A DNA stretch of 64,000 nucleotides from Billgrantia antri (GCF_019430905.1 NZ_JAHYCA010000001.1:168995-232994), one strand, 5' to 3'; shown: positions 49,329 to 58,634, counted from the first letter of the stretch. The notes: a model not told the origin generated them from the letters alone. Numbers and translations: made by a program.

Positions 49329-50483
49329 TCACCCTTCGGTGGCCGCTCCCTCCTCGCCCGGCGCGATCAGCTCGACCACTTCGAGGTCGAAGCCCGACAG
49401 CGCCGAGAACTTCCACGGCGAGCTGAGCAGCCGCATGCGCCCCACGCCGAGGTGTCGCAGAATCTGCGAACCGGTACCGATGGTCAGGTAGTTGCCGGCA
49501 CCGTCGGAATCGCTGGTGCGCGGCAGACGGCGGCGCTCCAGAAACACCTCCAGCTGGTCGCGGAAGTCCTGGTGTGGACGGCCATCGTCGAGCAGTACGA
49601 AGACGCCGTGCTCGACCCGGGCAATCTCTTCCAGTGCGCTGTGGGTCGTCCAGTTGCGGCTCTCGCTCTTCTGCAGACCCAGCAGGTCACGCATGGTGTC
49701 GGCCAGGTGCACGCGCACCGTGGTCAGGACGCCGGGACTCGGCTCCCCCTTTACCAGCGCGACATGGTGAGCATTCTGGATCCGGTCGTGGAAGACGTGC
49801 AGGGTCAGCTTGCCGACCGCCGTATCGACAAGCGTGGACTCCACCGGTTCGACCGTCCGCTCGTTGTGAATGCGATAGTGGATCAGGTCGGCGATGGTGC
49901 CCATCTTGATACCGTGCTCGGCAGCGAAACGCTCGAGCTCGGGGCGCCGGGCCATGCTGCCGTCGTCGTTCATGATCTCGCAGATCACGCCGCTGGGATC
50001 GAAGCCGGCCAGAGCCGCCAGGTCGCAGGCCGCTTCGGTATGCCCTGCGCGCCGCAACACGCCACCCGGCTCCGCCATCAGCGGGAAGATATGCCCCGGC
50101 TGAACGATATCCTCGGCACGCGCGTTACGCGCCGCGGCCACCTGCACGGTACGTGCACGGTCGGCGGCCGAGATACCGGTGGTCACGCCTTCGGCAGCCT
50201 CGATGGAGAGCGTGAACTTGGTGCCGAAGCCGGAACCGTTGTCGCGAACCATCAGCGGCAGCTTGAGGCGCTCGCAGCGCTCGCGAGTCATCGGCATGCA
50301 GATCAGGCCACGCGCGTGGCGCGCCATGAAGTTGATATGCTCGGCCTCGACCTTCTCGGCGGCCATGATGATATCGCCTTCGTTCTCGCGATCCTCATCA
50401 TCCATGAGGATCACCATCTTGCCCTGCCGAATGTCTTCGATCAGGTCTTCGATGGGAGCCAGGCCCCCAGGGGAAGATTGCAC
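49329..50483 (-). CDS. ribB: 3,4-dihydroxy-2-butanone 4-phosphate synthase with degenerate GTP cyclohydrolase II domain (RibBX type)
   Basis: 384-residue protein. The N-terminal DHBP synthase half is intact: [37 protein letters not shown] and [20 protein letters not shown]. The C-terminal half aligns with GTP cyclohydrolase II, but the Cys-x10-Cys-x-Cys zinc site is missing (the region reads [18 protein letters not shown]), so only DHBP synthase activity is expected. Start is GTG at 50483 with GGAGA at 7-base spacing. No ribE gene lies between it and ribD. The longer frame to 50666 overlaps ribD and is rejected. Confidence 0.92.
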   Translation of the reverse strand: MQSSPGGLAPIEDLIEDIRQGKMVILMDDEDRENEGDIIMAAEKVEAEHINFMARHARGLICMPMTRERCERLKLPLMVRDNGSGFGTKFTLSIEAAEGVTTGISAADRARTVQVAAARNARAEDIVQPGHIFPLMAEPGGVLRRAGHTEAACDLAALAGFDPSGVICEIMNDDGSMARRPELERFAAEHGIKMGTIADLIHYRIHNERTVEPVESTLVDTAVGKLTLHVFHDRIQNAHHVALVKGEPSPGVLTTVRVHLADTMRDLLGLQKSESRNWTTHSALEEIARVEHGVFVLLDDGRPHQDFRDQLEVFLERRRLPRTSDSDGAGNYLTIGTGSQILRHLGVGRMRLLSSPWKFSALSGFDLEVVELIAPGEEGAATEG

Positions 50484-50622
50484 GCTGGAATCTCCGAATG
50501 TCGATCGACTTGCTGGACGATAGTGCACCGCAACAGAACGTTGCCGACCATATCGCACCACTTGAATGGGCGTCAGAGTACATTGGCGCGGCTTCGGGCG
50601 CCAGTAGCGAGTACCCTCCCTC

Positions 50623-51759
50623 TTACCCCTGCCGGCGCTCCGGCCTCGCCGTGATCCGCCAGTCACGCCCCACGGCGCGAATGTCGAGAATCTCCAGCGG
50701 CCGTTGTTGAGCCATGCGCGTCAGCCCCGGCAGGGCGAACAGCGGACGGGCCTCGCCACCAAGCAGCGTCGGCGCCACGAACAGCTGCATCTCGTCGACC
50801 AGACCGACTTCCAGCATCGCCCCGGCCAGCGTGGCGCCGGTCTCGAGCAAGACCTCGTTGACCAGCTCCTGCTCGGCCAGATAACGCATCAGCGAAGGCA
50901 GGTCGACGCGGCCATCGTTGCCGCTGCGCAGCACCACCACCTCGGCACCGGCCGCTTCCAGACGCGCGCGGCGCTGAGGTTCGTGTGCCGACACGGTTGC
51001 CACCAACGTGCGACCCGGCTCACGCAGGCAGGCCGCCGCCTCGGGCAGGCGCAGCTGGGTGTCGACCACGACCCGTAGTGGCTGACGCGCAGCGATGGCC
51101 TCGGCATCGTCGAGGTTCAGCTGCGAAGCACGCACCGTCAGGCGCGAGTTGTCGAAGATGATCGAATCGACACCGGTCATGATCGCACTGGCAGCGGCTC
51201 TCAAGCGCTGCACCTCGGCCCGTGCATGAGGGCCGGTGATCCACTGCGACTCCCCGGATTGCATGGCAGTGCGGCCATCCAGGCTCATGGCCATTTTCAT
51301 GCGGACGAACGGACGCTGGCGCGACATGCGCGAGACGAAGCCGACGTTGAGACGTTGCGCCTCCTCTTCGAGCACCCCGACCTCGACCTCTATTCCCGCG
51401 TCACGCAGCATGGCGATACCGCGACCGGCCACTTCGGGATTGGGATCCTGCATGGCGACGACGACCCGCTTGACGCCCGCCTCGATGAGTGCCACCGCAC
51501 AGGGACCGGTGCGTCCGTGATGGGAGCAGGGCTCAAGGGTCACGAAGGCAGTGGCACGACGGGCCGACTCCCCGGCCATGCGCAGCGCATGGATTTCGGC
51601 ATGCGGCTCTCCAGCACGCAAGTGCCAGCCCTCTCCGACCAGGCGACGGTTCTTGACCAGCACGCAGCCGACGCGCGGGTTGGGGTGGGTGGTATAGAGA
51701 CCGCGGCGGGCAAGCTGCAGCGCATGGGCCATCCAGGCGGCATCGGTCGGCTGGGCCAT
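50623..51759 (-). CDS. ribD: Bifunctional riboflavin deaminase/reductase RibD
   Basis: 378-residue enzyme of the early riboflavin pathway. The N-terminal deaminase has PHAEIHAL and PCSHHGRTGPC (zinc His/Cys set); the C-terminal reductase has RPFVRMKMAMSLDGRTA and LVDEMQLFVAPTLLGG. It lies 11 bases after nrdR, so they are co-transcribed. The 140 bases between it and ribB carry no gene and no recognisable FMN riboswitch. Confidence 0.95.
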   Translation of the reverse strand: MAQPTDAAWMAHALQLARRGLYTTHPNPRVGCVLVKNRRLVGEGWHLRAGEPHAEIHALRMAGESARRATAFVTLEPCSHHGRTGPCAVALIEAGVKRVVVAMQDPNPEVAGRGIAMLRDAGIEVEVGVLEEEAQRLNVGFVSRMSRQRPFVRMKMAMSLDGRTAMQSGESQWITGPHARAEVQRLRAAASAIMTGVDSIIFDNSRLTVRASQLNLDDAEAIAARQPLRVVVDTQLRLPEAAACLREPGRTLVATVSAHEPQRRARLEAAGAEVVVLRSGNDGRVDLPSLMRYLAEQELVNEVLLETGATLAGAMLEVGLVDEMQLFVAPTLLGGEARPLFALPGLTRMAQQRPLEILDIRAVGRDWRITARPERRQG

Positions 51760-51770
51760 AACTCTCCTGG

Positions 51771-52253
51771 CTAGTCGTCGGCGGTGCCCGGCGGAAAGCC
51801 GGGTTCCTGGGCGAGACGGTCGATCTCGGCACGAAACTCGTCAATATCCTGAAAGCGGCGATAGACCGAGGCGAAGCGTATATATGCCACCTGATCCAGG
51901 CGCTTGAGGGCCTGCATGACGACATCGCCGATGTCGCGTGCCTGTATCTCGCGCTCGCCACTGGCCCGTAGATGGTGACGAATCCGCTCCACGGCGGCCT
52001 CGATGGCCTCGGCACTGACCGGCCGTTTCTCCAAGGCACGCAGCATGCCGGCGCGCAGCTTGTGTTCGTCGAAGGTTTCCCGGGAACCGTCGGACTTCAC
52101 CACCCTGGGCATCACCAGCTCGGCGGTTTCGTAAGTGGTGAAACGCTCGCCGCAATCGGTGCACTGGCGGCGGCGGCGCACCTGATCGCCTTCCGCCACC
52201 AGGCGGGAGTCGGTCACGCGTGTGTCATGGGCGCCACAGAAGGGGCAATGCAT
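51771..52253 (-). CDS. nrdR: Transcriptional repressor NrdR
   Basis: 160-residue ATP-cone repressor of ribonucleotide reductase genes. N-terminal zinc ribbon Cys3, Cys6 (MHCPFC) and Cys31, Cys34 (QCTDC), then FTTYE and the ATP-cone [19 protein letters not shown]. The start at 52253 is fixed by the invariant MHCPFC start. First gene of the nrdR-ribD unit. No NrdR boxes were searched for because no nrd gene is in the window. Confidence 0.96.
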   Translation of the reverse strand: MHCPFCGAHDTRVTDSRLVAEGDQVRRRRQCTDCGERFTTYETAELVMPRVVKSDGSRETFDEHKLRAGMLRALEKRPVSAEAIEAAVERIRHHLRASGEREIQARDIGDVVMQALKRLDQVAYIRFASVYRRFQDIDEFRAEIDRLAQEPGFPPGTADD

Positions 52254-52389
52254 GATGTCGATCCGAAGGTGTAGCGGGGCGACGCGAGGCCGCACCCGGG
52301 TCACGAATTAGCGTGTTGACCCGGCATTGTACCCGCTCACCCGTCAACCGCCCAGCACCGCCCCAGACAGGCCGACCTGCGCTGCGCCC

Positions 52390-52833
52390 TCAGTGGTCGT
52401 GATTCATGATCCGCTTGACCGGCGCCTCGATCCGCTGGGCTTCGCCCGTTTCGAACCGAAGCTCGATCTCGACGGGCTCGCCCTCTTGCAGTGGCGCGGT
52501 CAATCCGATCAGCATCATGTGCAACCCACCCGGCGCCAGCGCTGCGCTGCCCCCGGCCGGGACGACGATCTGCGGCACCTGGCGCATCTGCATCACGCCG
52601 TCCACGTTCTGGTGATCATGCAGCTCCGCCACTTCCGCGGCCGGGGATTCCGCCGCTACCAGGACCACCTCCCGCTCGCCTGGGTTGCGCAGCGTCATGA
52701 AGGCAGCGGAGGTCGACGAACCGGGCGGTACCGCACGCACGTGCGCGTTCTCGACGACCAGCGGGTCGGCAACGGCGACGAACGAGATCAGCGAGAGGCT
52801 GACTGCAGTCAATAGCGAACGGGGCGACATCAT
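52390..52833 (-). CDS. PCuAC-family periplasmic copper chaperone
   Basis: 147-residue exported protein with an N-terminal signal peptide ending near AVA before DPLVVENAHVRAVPP. The copper-binding pattern H-x10-M-x21-H-x-M is exact: His72, Met83, His105, Met107. PCuAC proteins deliver Cu(I) to the CuA site of cytochrome oxidase, usually with a Sco protein; none is adjacent. The start at 52833 has AAGGAG at 7-base spacing. It is divergent from the DsbG-like gene (199-base gap). Confidence 0.9.
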   Translation of the reverse strand: MMSPRSLLTAVSLSLISFVAVADPLVVENAHVRAVPPGSSTSAAFMTLRNPGEREVVLVAAESPAAEVAELHDHQNVDGVMQMRQVPQIVVPAGGSAALAPGGLHMMLIGLTAPLQEGEPVEIELRFETGEAQRIEAPVKRIMNHDH

Positions 52834-53032
52834 CTCGTGGCTCCTTGTTCTGGTGTGGCAGCATGCGCCAGGGAAAGAAAAAGCAGCATACTATAGGGTT
52901 TCCGGCCAAGGTCGCCGGATGCGTCAACGCGACACAGCCGAGCCTTAACCGGCAGATAATGAAGTGCTGGCACACTGGCAACCCAGACCGAACTTGCACG
53001 CTCTAATCGCCAGCGCTGACAAAGGAGCCGAC

Positions 53033-53785
53033 ATGGCATTTCGACTTACGCTAGGTACCGCGCTGGCATTGACTGCCATCGCTCCATGGGCAACCGCCGA
53101 CGACTGGCCGGCTCCCGTGCGTGCCCTCGTCGAGCAGGGGCTCGAGATTCACGGTGAATTCCAGGCTCCCGGCGACCTGAGGGGTTACGCGGCTAGTCAT
53201 CAAGGCCGTGAAATGACCCTGTTCGTGACCGCCGACGGCGAGCATGCCATCGTCGGCACCCTGGTCGACGCCGAAGGCAACGACCTTTCCGAAGCCCCGC
53301 TGGACGAACTGATCCGCGCCCCCCAGGAGGGCGAGCTCTGGCAACGCCTCGAAGAGAGCCACTGGATCGCCGACGGCAGCGCAGACGCTCCCCGGGTGCT
53401 TTACACCTTCACCGACCCCAATTGCCCCTACTGCCATCGCTTCTGGGAGGCGGCGAGGCCCTGGGTGGAGGCCGGCGAGGTCCAGCTGCGACACGTCATG
53501 GTGGGCATATTGGCCCCTGACAGCCCGGCAAAGGCGGCAGCGCTGCTGGGCGCCGACAATCCGGAGACAGCCTTGCACGCCCATAGCAGCGGTGACGGTA
53601 TCGCCCCGTCAGCCCAGCCCCGCCACATCGAGGATCAGGTCTACCGCAACAACCAGCTTTTCGACGAGTTGGGCTTCTACGCCACCCCGACCACGCTCTT
53701 CCTGCACGACGGACGCCTGGAGCGTGTGGATGGCATGCCCGACGAGGCGCGCCTGATCGAGATGATGGGCGGCGAAGCTCCCTGA
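53033..53785 (+). CDS. DsbG/DsbC-like periplasmic thiol:disulfide protein
   Basis: 250-residue exported thioredoxin-fold protein. The signal peptide (MAFRLTLGTALALTAIAPWA TA) ends before DDWPAPV. A N-terminal dimerisation region precedes the catalytic CPYC in TDPNCPYCHRFWEAA. The cis-Pro segment YATPTTLFLHDG is clear. The layout suits DsbG-type isomerase or reductant of sulfenylated thiols. Start at 53033 follows AAAGGAG (53021-53027). A strong terminator follows. Confidence 0.88.
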   Translation: MAFRLTLGTALALTAIAPWATADDWPAPVRALVEQGLEIHGEFQAPGDLRGYAASHQGREMTLFVTADGEHAIVGTLVDAEGNDLSEAPLDELIRAPQEGELWQRLEESHWIADGSADAPRVLYTFTDPNCPYCHRFWEAARPWVEAGEVQLRHVMVGILAPDSPAKAAALLGADNPETALHAHSSGDGIAPSAQPRHIEDQVYRNNQLFDELGFYATPTTLFLHDGRLERVDGMPDEARLIEMMGGEAP

Positions 53786-53799
53786 GCCGGCTTGGGTCG

Positions 53800-53829
53800 A
53801 GCCCCGCTCGGCGCGAACCGAGCGGGGCT
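53800..53829. terminator. Bidirectional terminator between the DsbG-like gene and tsdA
   Basis: Perfect 12-bp arms agccccgctcgg (53800-53811) and ccgagcggggct (53818-53829) with a 6-nt loop, between convergent genes. Confidence 0.82.
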
Positions 53830-53843
53830 TCCAACGGCTTCCC

Positions 53844-54860
53844 TCAATCCTCCAGATACTCGAAACGCGGCATTCCGACGTTCCAGGGCCGAATCTCTCC
53901 TTTCTCCCCCGTGTTGCCATGGTTTCCCAGCAGGGCGCCATCATGCTCACGCTCGGTGCCGTACTGTGTGTGCTTGTGGAAGGTGTCTGCGAAGCGCTCA
54001 CGCGTCTCCCTGACGTCACCGGTGTAGCGAGGATCCTGAGGCCGTTCCTGACTGGTGATGTACAAGGCGACGTCCCAGGCCTCCTGATCGGACAGGCTCA
54101 TCGGTTGACCCAGCGGCATGTTGTGCTTGACGAAACCGGCCATGGTAAAGGTGCGCGAAATGCCTGCACCCCAGTTGTTGGAACCGTCGCCCCAGGGAGC
54201 CGGGAAGACGTACTCACCTGCCTGGTAGAGCCCTGAACCGTCCTCGCTGTGGCAGACCGCGCACTGCTCCTGGTAGATCTGCTCGCCGCGAGCATAGTCC
54301 GGCGCCTGCTCAGGCTCGTCGAGACGCGGGAAGCCCCGCCCGTATATCGGCTGCCCCGGGTACATGGGCACGCCGGTAGCCAGCCACTGGTGGTAAGCCG
54401 AAAGTGCCACCATGTCATCGCTGCCATAGATGGGTGGCGTGCCGTTCATCGAGTAGGCGAAGCAGCCGGCGATGCGCTCTTCCAGGTTGTTGACGTGCTG
54501 GTTCTTGCCGCGGAAATCGGGCAGTGTCACGGCAGCCGGCCATACCGGCCCGCTGAAAGGCTGGCGCCCCTCGCCCAGGTGACAGCTCGAGCAGTTCATG
54601 TCATTGAAGACGTTCACGCCGCGCAATTGCTGCGTATTGGTGAAAAGGTCGTAACCCCGCCGGATCACCTGTTTCAGCTCGGGATGCAGGTCTGCCTCCT
54701 CGAGGTCTTCCATGGTCGGCGGTACGTGCACCAGCTCGCCCTCCTTGGGAGCGGGATAACCCATTTCAACGAGGGTCTCGTACTCCGCCCAGACGCCAGC
54801 GCTCACGCCCCCCGCCAGAATGACGCCGGTCAGGGCCAGGCCAATCGATCTATTGTTCAT
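53844..54860 (-). CDS. tsdA: Diheme c-type cytochrome, thiosulfate dehydrogenase (TsdA)-like
   Basis: 338-residue periplasmic diheme cytochrome. Heme sites CSSCH (90-94) and CAVCH (200-204). Between them GCFAYSMNG puts Cys133 39 residues after the first heme motif, consistent with the His/Cys-ligated catalytic heme of TsdA, which oxidises thiosulfate to tetrathionate or runs in reverse. The FVKHNMPLG segment supplies a Met ligand for heme 2. Signal peptide at residues 1-25. Start at 54860 follows an AGGGGA site. It is last in the operon RR-HK-cytochrome-cytochrome, 11 bases after the partner cytochrome. Confidence 0.85.
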   Translation of the reverse strand: MNNRSIGLALTGVILAGGVSAGVWAEYETLVEMGYPAPKEGELVHVPPTMEDLEEADLHPELKQVIRRGYDLFTNTQQLRGVNVFNDMNCSSCHLGEGRQPFSGPVWPAAVTLPDFRGKNQHVNNLEERIAGCFAYSMNGTPPIYGSDDMVALSAYHQWLATGVPMYPGQPIYGRGFPRLDEPEQAPDYARGEQIYQEQCAVCHSEDGSGLYQAGEYVFPAPWGDGSNNWGAGISRTFTMAGFVKHNMPLGQPMSLSDQEAWDVALYITSQERPQDPRYTGDVRETRERFADTFHKHTQYGTEREHDGALLGNHGNTGEKGEIRPWNVGMPRFEYLED

Positions 54861-54871
54861 GCTCTGTCCCC

Positions 54872-55519
54872 TTATTGTGCTGTCACTTTCTGGCTTGCGA
54901 GCCATGCCGCCACGGCGCGAATATCTTCATCACTCATGCGCTTGGCGATGGCGCCCATCAGGTTCTGCGGATCGTTGCCTCGTTCATTCGCTTGCCAGGC
55001 GTGAAGCTGAGCCTCGATGTAGCCAGCGTGCTGGCTGGCGATGCCGGGAAACGTGCTTCCTGCCCCCTCGTTGCCGGGACCATGGCAGCTCTTGCATGAG
55101 ACGATATAGGCGTTCCAGTCGCCCCGCAGCGCCAGTTGCTCACCTCGCGCAAGCAAAGCCTCGTCAGCCTCTCCACCGCCCTCCGCCTCGGTAACGGGCA
55201 GTTGGCTGTAGTACGCTGCCACGTCGGCGATCTGCTGATCGTCGAGCATGTTGGCGAAGGGTTGCATGGTGGCGTTTTGCCGCCGACCCGCCTTGAAATC
55301 CTGGAGCTGTTTCGCGATGTAGCCGGCATTCTGGCCAGCCAGCCGCGGCCAGGACTCTGCTCCGTCGATGTGCTTTCCGCTACCATTCGCCTGATGGCAG
55401 GCCACACAGACGGCGGCGGCAGTCTCGCCGCGTTGCGGATCCCCCTCCTGAGCCACAGCCGGACCGGCCATGAGGCCAAGCATCAAGCCGAGGCGGACTG
55501 CGCTATTCACGGTCGTCAT
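54872..55519 (-). CDS. Diheme cytochrome c4-like protein, probable TsdB electron acceptor
   Basis: 215-residue exported cytochrome with a signal peptide ending near AVAQ and two heme motifs, CVACH (38-42) and CKSCH (142-146). The two halves have the same layout (RGETAAAVCVACH..., RGEQLALR...CKSCH), as in cytochrome c4 and TsdB. TsdB accepts electrons from TsdA, and adjacency supports that role. It overlaps the kinase gene end by 17 bases and precedes tsdA by 11 bases, so all are coupled. Confidence 0.85.
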   Translation of the reverse strand: MTTVNSAVRLGLMLGLMAGPAVAQEGDPQRGETAAAVCVACHQANGSGKHIDGAESWPRLAGQNAGYIAKQLQDFKAGRRQNATMQPFANMLDDQQIADVAAYYSQLPVTEAEGGGEADEALLARGEQLALRGDWNAYIVSCKSCHGPGNEGAGSTFPGIASQHAGYIEAQLHAWQANERGNDPQNLMGAIAKRMSDEDIRAVAAWLASQKVTAQ

Positions 55520-56918
55520 CTCGCATCACTCTCGTCGTTGTTATGGGTCCCTTGCGGGGCGTCTGGTCCGGGGTCGCCGGACTCTCCTGTTGCCGCACGA
55601 GCGGCAGTATCAGTCGAGCTTCGAAACTTTCCGTCGTGGGGCAGGTGAAGCTCACGCTGCCACCGAAGCGAGCTGTAATGGCCGCCACGATGGACAACCC
55701 CAGGCCACTGCCCTGCTGGGTACCGCTTCGCCAGAAGCGGCGTGTGACCTGGGTCAGCGAGCCGGGGTCGACGCCTGCCGCCTGATTACGTACCCGCACC
55801 TCGACGCCATGAGGTGAACCGGTGCCAGGCGGCACGGGGGCGACGCTCACGGTGACGGGCATATCGCAAGAGCCATGCCGCAAGGCATTCTCGAGGAGAT
55901 TGCGCAGCGCCGTAATCGCCAGCTCACGCGGCATGGCCAGCTGCCAAGGCGGCCAGGTAAGGGGCAATTCGATGCTCGCTTCCCCGGTCGGGTCGACGTC
56001 CCTGCGAGCCAGGGCCACCACCTCTTCGAGCCAGCTCGGCACGCCATCGTCAAAGACCAGCCGGCCCTCGACCCGAGACAGCGTCAGTAGCTGATCGATG
56101 GTCCGGGAAAGGCGAACGATTCCCTGCTCGGCATGTTCCAGGGCCTTGCGGGAGGCTGGCCCCTCCAGGCGACGCGCCACCTGGAGGTGCGTCTTGGCCG
56201 CAGTCAGCGGCGTGCGAAGCTCATGCGCAGCATCGCTGGTAAAGCGTTGCTCACGGACAAAGGCGGCCCGAACTCGCGCCAGCAATCCATTGAGTGCTTC
56301 GATCAGCGGACGAATCTCGGTCGGCATACCTGAGCTGGAGACCGGTTCCATGGCATCGGGATGGCGCTGCGACAGGGCACCGCGAAGGTGCTCGAGGGGG
56401 GCCAGGCCGCGGATGACGCCGACCCATATCGCTACCAGACTTCCCAGCAATGCCACGACGAAGGGCACCACGGCTACCTTGATCACGTTGTCCAGCAGCA
56501 GGTTTCGTTCATCCATTCGATCCGCCGTGGTGATGATCAGGCCGTCTCGCTCATAGGTGAATACCCGCCAGGTGACACCGTCCGACTCGCGGTAGCTGTG
56601 CCCCTGCCCGCCAATGGCCAGAATGTTCTCCATGTCGGCATGGGTACGCGCCATGATCTCGCCACTGGGCGAATGTACCTGGCAGGCGAGACCTTCGATC
56701 GGCGGGATCGTCAATGCTTGACGATCTGCTGCCATCCAGACTTCCTGCGGAAGCTGAGCCGCCAGCGCCGCTACCATGCGCGCCGACTGGGCGAGTCGCT
56801 GATCGAGCGTGGCCACGAACTGGTCATGCAGATCGCGCAACAGCCAGGCGGCGGCCAACCCCCAAAGCAACACCAGGGTCAGCCCCAGGGTAAGCAACAA
56901 CCTTGCCCGCAGGCTCAT
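55503..56918 (-). CDS. Sensor histidine kinase of the thiosulfate operon
   Basis: 471-residue membrane kinase of the QseC/TctE class. TM1 at residues ~7-28, a ~120-residue periplasmic sensor domain, TM2 (VAVVPFVVALLGSLVAIWVG), HAMP, HisKA with phospho-His at about residue 232 in SDAAHELRTPL, and ATPase motifs ENALRHG and GSGLGLSIV. The start at 56918 overlaps the response-regulator stop (ATGA). The frame extension to 57218 is antisense/noise. By context it may sense a reduced sulfur compound in the periplasm; no known ligand motif was recognised. Confidence 0.9.
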   Translation of the reverse strand: MSLRARLLLTLGLTLVLLWGLAAAWLLRDLHDQFVATLDQRLAQSARMVAALAAQLPQEVWMAADRQALTIPPIEGLACQVHSPSGEIMARTHADMENILAIGGQGHSYRESDGVTWRVFTYERDGLIITTADRMDERNLLLDNVIKVAVVPFVVALLGSLVAIWVGVIRGLAPLEHLRGALSQRHPDAMEPVSSSGMPTEIRPLIEALNGLLARVRAAFVREQRFTSDAAHELRTPLTAAKTHLQVARRLEGPASRKALEHAEQGIVRLSRTIDQLLTLSRVEGRLVFDDGVPSWLEEVVALARRDVDPTGEASIELPLTWPPWQLAMPRELAITALRNLLENALRHGSCDMPVTVSVAPVPPGTGSPHGVEVRVRNQAAGVDPGSLTQVTRRFWRSGTQQGSGLGLSIVAAITARFGGSVSFTCPTTESFEARLILPLVRQQESPATPDQTPRKGPITTTRVMRDDDRE

Positions 56919-57613
56919 GGCACCGCGTTCCGCTCGACTCCCTGGCCGACACGCTCGGGCTTGCCCAGACGGAAGCCCACGCCACGCACGGTCTCGATCA
57001 CCCCGCTTCCGAACTTGCGCCGCAGATGATGGATATGAACGTTCAGGGCGTTGCTTTCCACTTCCTCGTTCATGCCGTAGAGGCTGTCCTTGAGCTGGCC
57101 GGCGGACAGCACACTGCGCGGCGACTGCAAGAAGGTTTCCAGCAATGCCAGCTCTCGCCGAGACAGCTCTACTGCCCGCCCCTCCAGCGTGACCTCGCGG
57201 GTCGTCGGATCGAGGCACAGGGAGCCATGCTCAACCACGGCGCAGGAGCGTCCAGCGACACGTCGCAGCAAAGCCTGCAACCGGGCGACCAGCTCATCGA
57301 GATCGAATGGCTTGATCATGTAGTCGTCCGCGCCGACCTGCAGGCCCTGAACGCGCTCATCGACAGCATCCCGCGCCGTCAGTACCAGAACCGGCAGATC
57401 GACCCCCGACGCCCGCCACGCTTCGAGCAGCGTCAGGCCATCACCGTCTGGCATTCCGCGATCGAGTATCACCGCGTCGCTCGACACGGCTTCCAACGCC
57501 GAACGTGCCGAGGCCAGCGTCGACACGTGGTCGACCACGAAGCCATACAGGTCCAGGCCAGCGCGAATACCCGATGCCACCAGGTCATCATCCTCGACGA
57601 GCAACACATGCAT
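56915..57613 (-). CDS. OmpR-family response regulator of the thiosulfate operon
   Basis: 232-residue regulator. Receiver domain with phospho-Asp51 (VILDRGMPDGDG), the acidic pocket EDDD and Lys in MIKPF; C-terminal OmpR winged helix (residues ~125-225) with NALNVHIHHLRRKFG recognition helix. The sequence is of the QseB/PmrA/TctD group. First gene of an apparent RR-HK-TsdB-TsdA operon; a direct-repeat box of the QseB/PmrA type lies 43-58 bases upstream, suggesting autoregulation. Start at 57613 follows GAGG. Confidence 0.92.
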   Translation of the reverse strand: MHVLLVEDDDLVASGIRAGLDLYGFVVDHVSTLASARSALEAVSSDAVILDRGMPDGDGLTLLEAWRASGVDLPVLVLTARDAVDERVQGLQVGADDYMIKPFDLDELVARLQALLRRVAGRSCAVVEHGSLCLDPTTREVTLEGRAVELSRRELALLETFLQSPRSVLSAGQLKDSLYGMNEEVESNALNVHIHHLRRKFGSGVIETVRGVGFRLGKPERVGQGVERNAVP

Positions 57614-57655
57614 AATGAAACCTCAAGCGTTGTGCGACACCTTGCCACGCCTGGA

Positions 57656-57671
57656 TTAACGCGACGTTAAG
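57656..57671 (-). promoter_or_regulatory. QseB/PmrA-type box upstream of the response regulator
   Basis: On the minus strand CTTAAC-N5-GTTAAT forms a direct half-site repeat of one helical turn, as bound by QseB/PmrA-type regulators (PmrA consensus is like CTTAAT-N5-CTTAAG). The same bases also make a palindrome, TTAACG-CGA-CGTTAA. It sits just upstream of the probable promoter of the response-regulator gene. Confidence 0.5.
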
Positions 57672-57711
57672 AGGATGCAGGCGCTGCGCCCAGACTGGCG
57701 TCCATTGGTCG

Positions 57712-57730
57712 AAAAGGGCGCGTCCCTTTT
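57712..57730 (-). terminator. Intrinsic terminator after the YeeE/YedE pair
   Basis: Perfect 7-bp arms aaaaggg (57712-57718) and ccctttt (57724-57730) with a 5-nt loop; the stem ends in T-run on the minus strand. It lies 33 bases after the stop of the last gene of the leftward sulfur operon. Confidence 0.65.
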
Positions 57731-57762
57731 CCCAGCCCAGCAAAGGGACCATGAGCATGGCC

Positions 57763-58176
57763 TCAGCGGCGAGCGGCAATCGCGCGTGCCAGGAACCAGC
57801 CCGCCACCATCGCCGCGAGCATGGCCAACAGCGGCGCGGTGAGCCCGGCGATGGAAGCGATCGCCGGCCCGGGGCAGTAGCCGGAGAGCCCCCAACCGAT
57901 GCCAAACAGGGCGGCACCGCCGATCAGCCGGCCATCCAGATCCTGACGGGTCGGCAATTGGAAGGTCTCACCCAGCATGGGTTGCTCGCGACGGAACACG
58001 ACACGGTAGCCAATGAAGGTCGTCACCACGGCCCCGCCGAGGACGAACATGAGGGTCGGGTCCCAGGCGCCGAAAAGGTCAAGAAAGCCCAGCACGCGCG
58101 CGGGGTCGGTCATGCCGGCAAGCGCAAGACCCAGGCCGAACAGCAGCCCGGCGATATAGCCCATGAGCGTCTTCAT
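57763..58176 (-). CDS. YeeE/YedE-family half transporter (DUF6691 type)
   Basis: 137-residue membrane protein with about four TM helices. N-terminus MGYIAGLLFGLGLALAGMTDP and the Cys-bearing motif GWGLSGYCPGPAI identify one half of a YeeE/YedE transporter, the family that imports thiosulfate or sulfane sulfur. The Cys in GYCPGP lines the transport path in YeeE. It overlaps the second half by 4 bases. Confidence 0.88.
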   Translation of the reverse strand: MKTLMGYIAGLLFGLGLALAGMTDPARVLGFLDLFGAWDPTLMFVLGGAVVTTFIGYRVVFRREQPMLGETFQLPTRQDLDGRLIGGAALFGIGWGLSGYCPGPAIASIAGLTAPLLAMLAAMVAGWFLARAIAARR

Positions 58177-58634
58177 GCCCCACCTCCGATGACGTGCCGC
58201 ACCACATAGACGGTGACCATGGCGCAGATCAGGAAGGTCACGGTGGCCACCATCGAGCGGGGCGACAACCGCGCCAGGCCACAGACACCGTGGCCGCTGG
58301 TGCAGCCGCTACCCAGGCCGGTGCCGACCCCCACCAAAAGACCAGCCACGAGCATGAGGCCTACGCCTCCTGCCGGCTGACCGACCACCTCGCCGGGTGC
58401 GCCGGCCACGTTGCCGAGACCTCTCCCAAGCGCCATGAGCAGCAGCGGGCCGCTGACCAGACCGAGCACGAATGCGATCCGCCAGCCGCTGTCACCCCTG
58501 GGCAGGGTGGTGACCAGACTGCCCACAATGCCGCTGATGCCGGCAATGCGCCCCAGCGTCGCCATCAGCCACACGGCCGACAGTCCAATCAGCACGCCAC
58601 CGACCAGTCCTTGCAGACTTGCGCTCCAATCCAC
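58173..58634 (-). CDS. YeeE/YedE-family half transporter
   Basis: 153-residue membrane protein with about four TM helices. N-terminal [15 protein letters not shown] and [20 protein letters not shown], the conserved two-Cys motif of the YeeE N-half. With the next gene (4-base overlap) it forms a split transporter of the PmpA/PmpB kind, here inferred to bring sulfane sulfur into the cytoplasm. It lies 25 bases after the SulP gene. Confidence 0.9.
   Translation of the reverse strand: MDWSASLQGLVGGVLIGLSAVWLMATLGRIAGISGIVGSLVTTLPRGDSGWRIAFVLGLVSGPLLLMALGRGLGNVAGAPGEVVGQPAGGVGLMLVAGLLVGVGTGLGSGCTSGHGVCGLARLSPRSMVATVTFLICAMVTVYVVRHVIGGGA

Noticed and set aside
50484..50622. FMN (RFN) riboswitch or a hidden ribE in the ribD-ribB gap
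   Set aside because: The conserved RFN segments are not found and no open frame of useful length exists.
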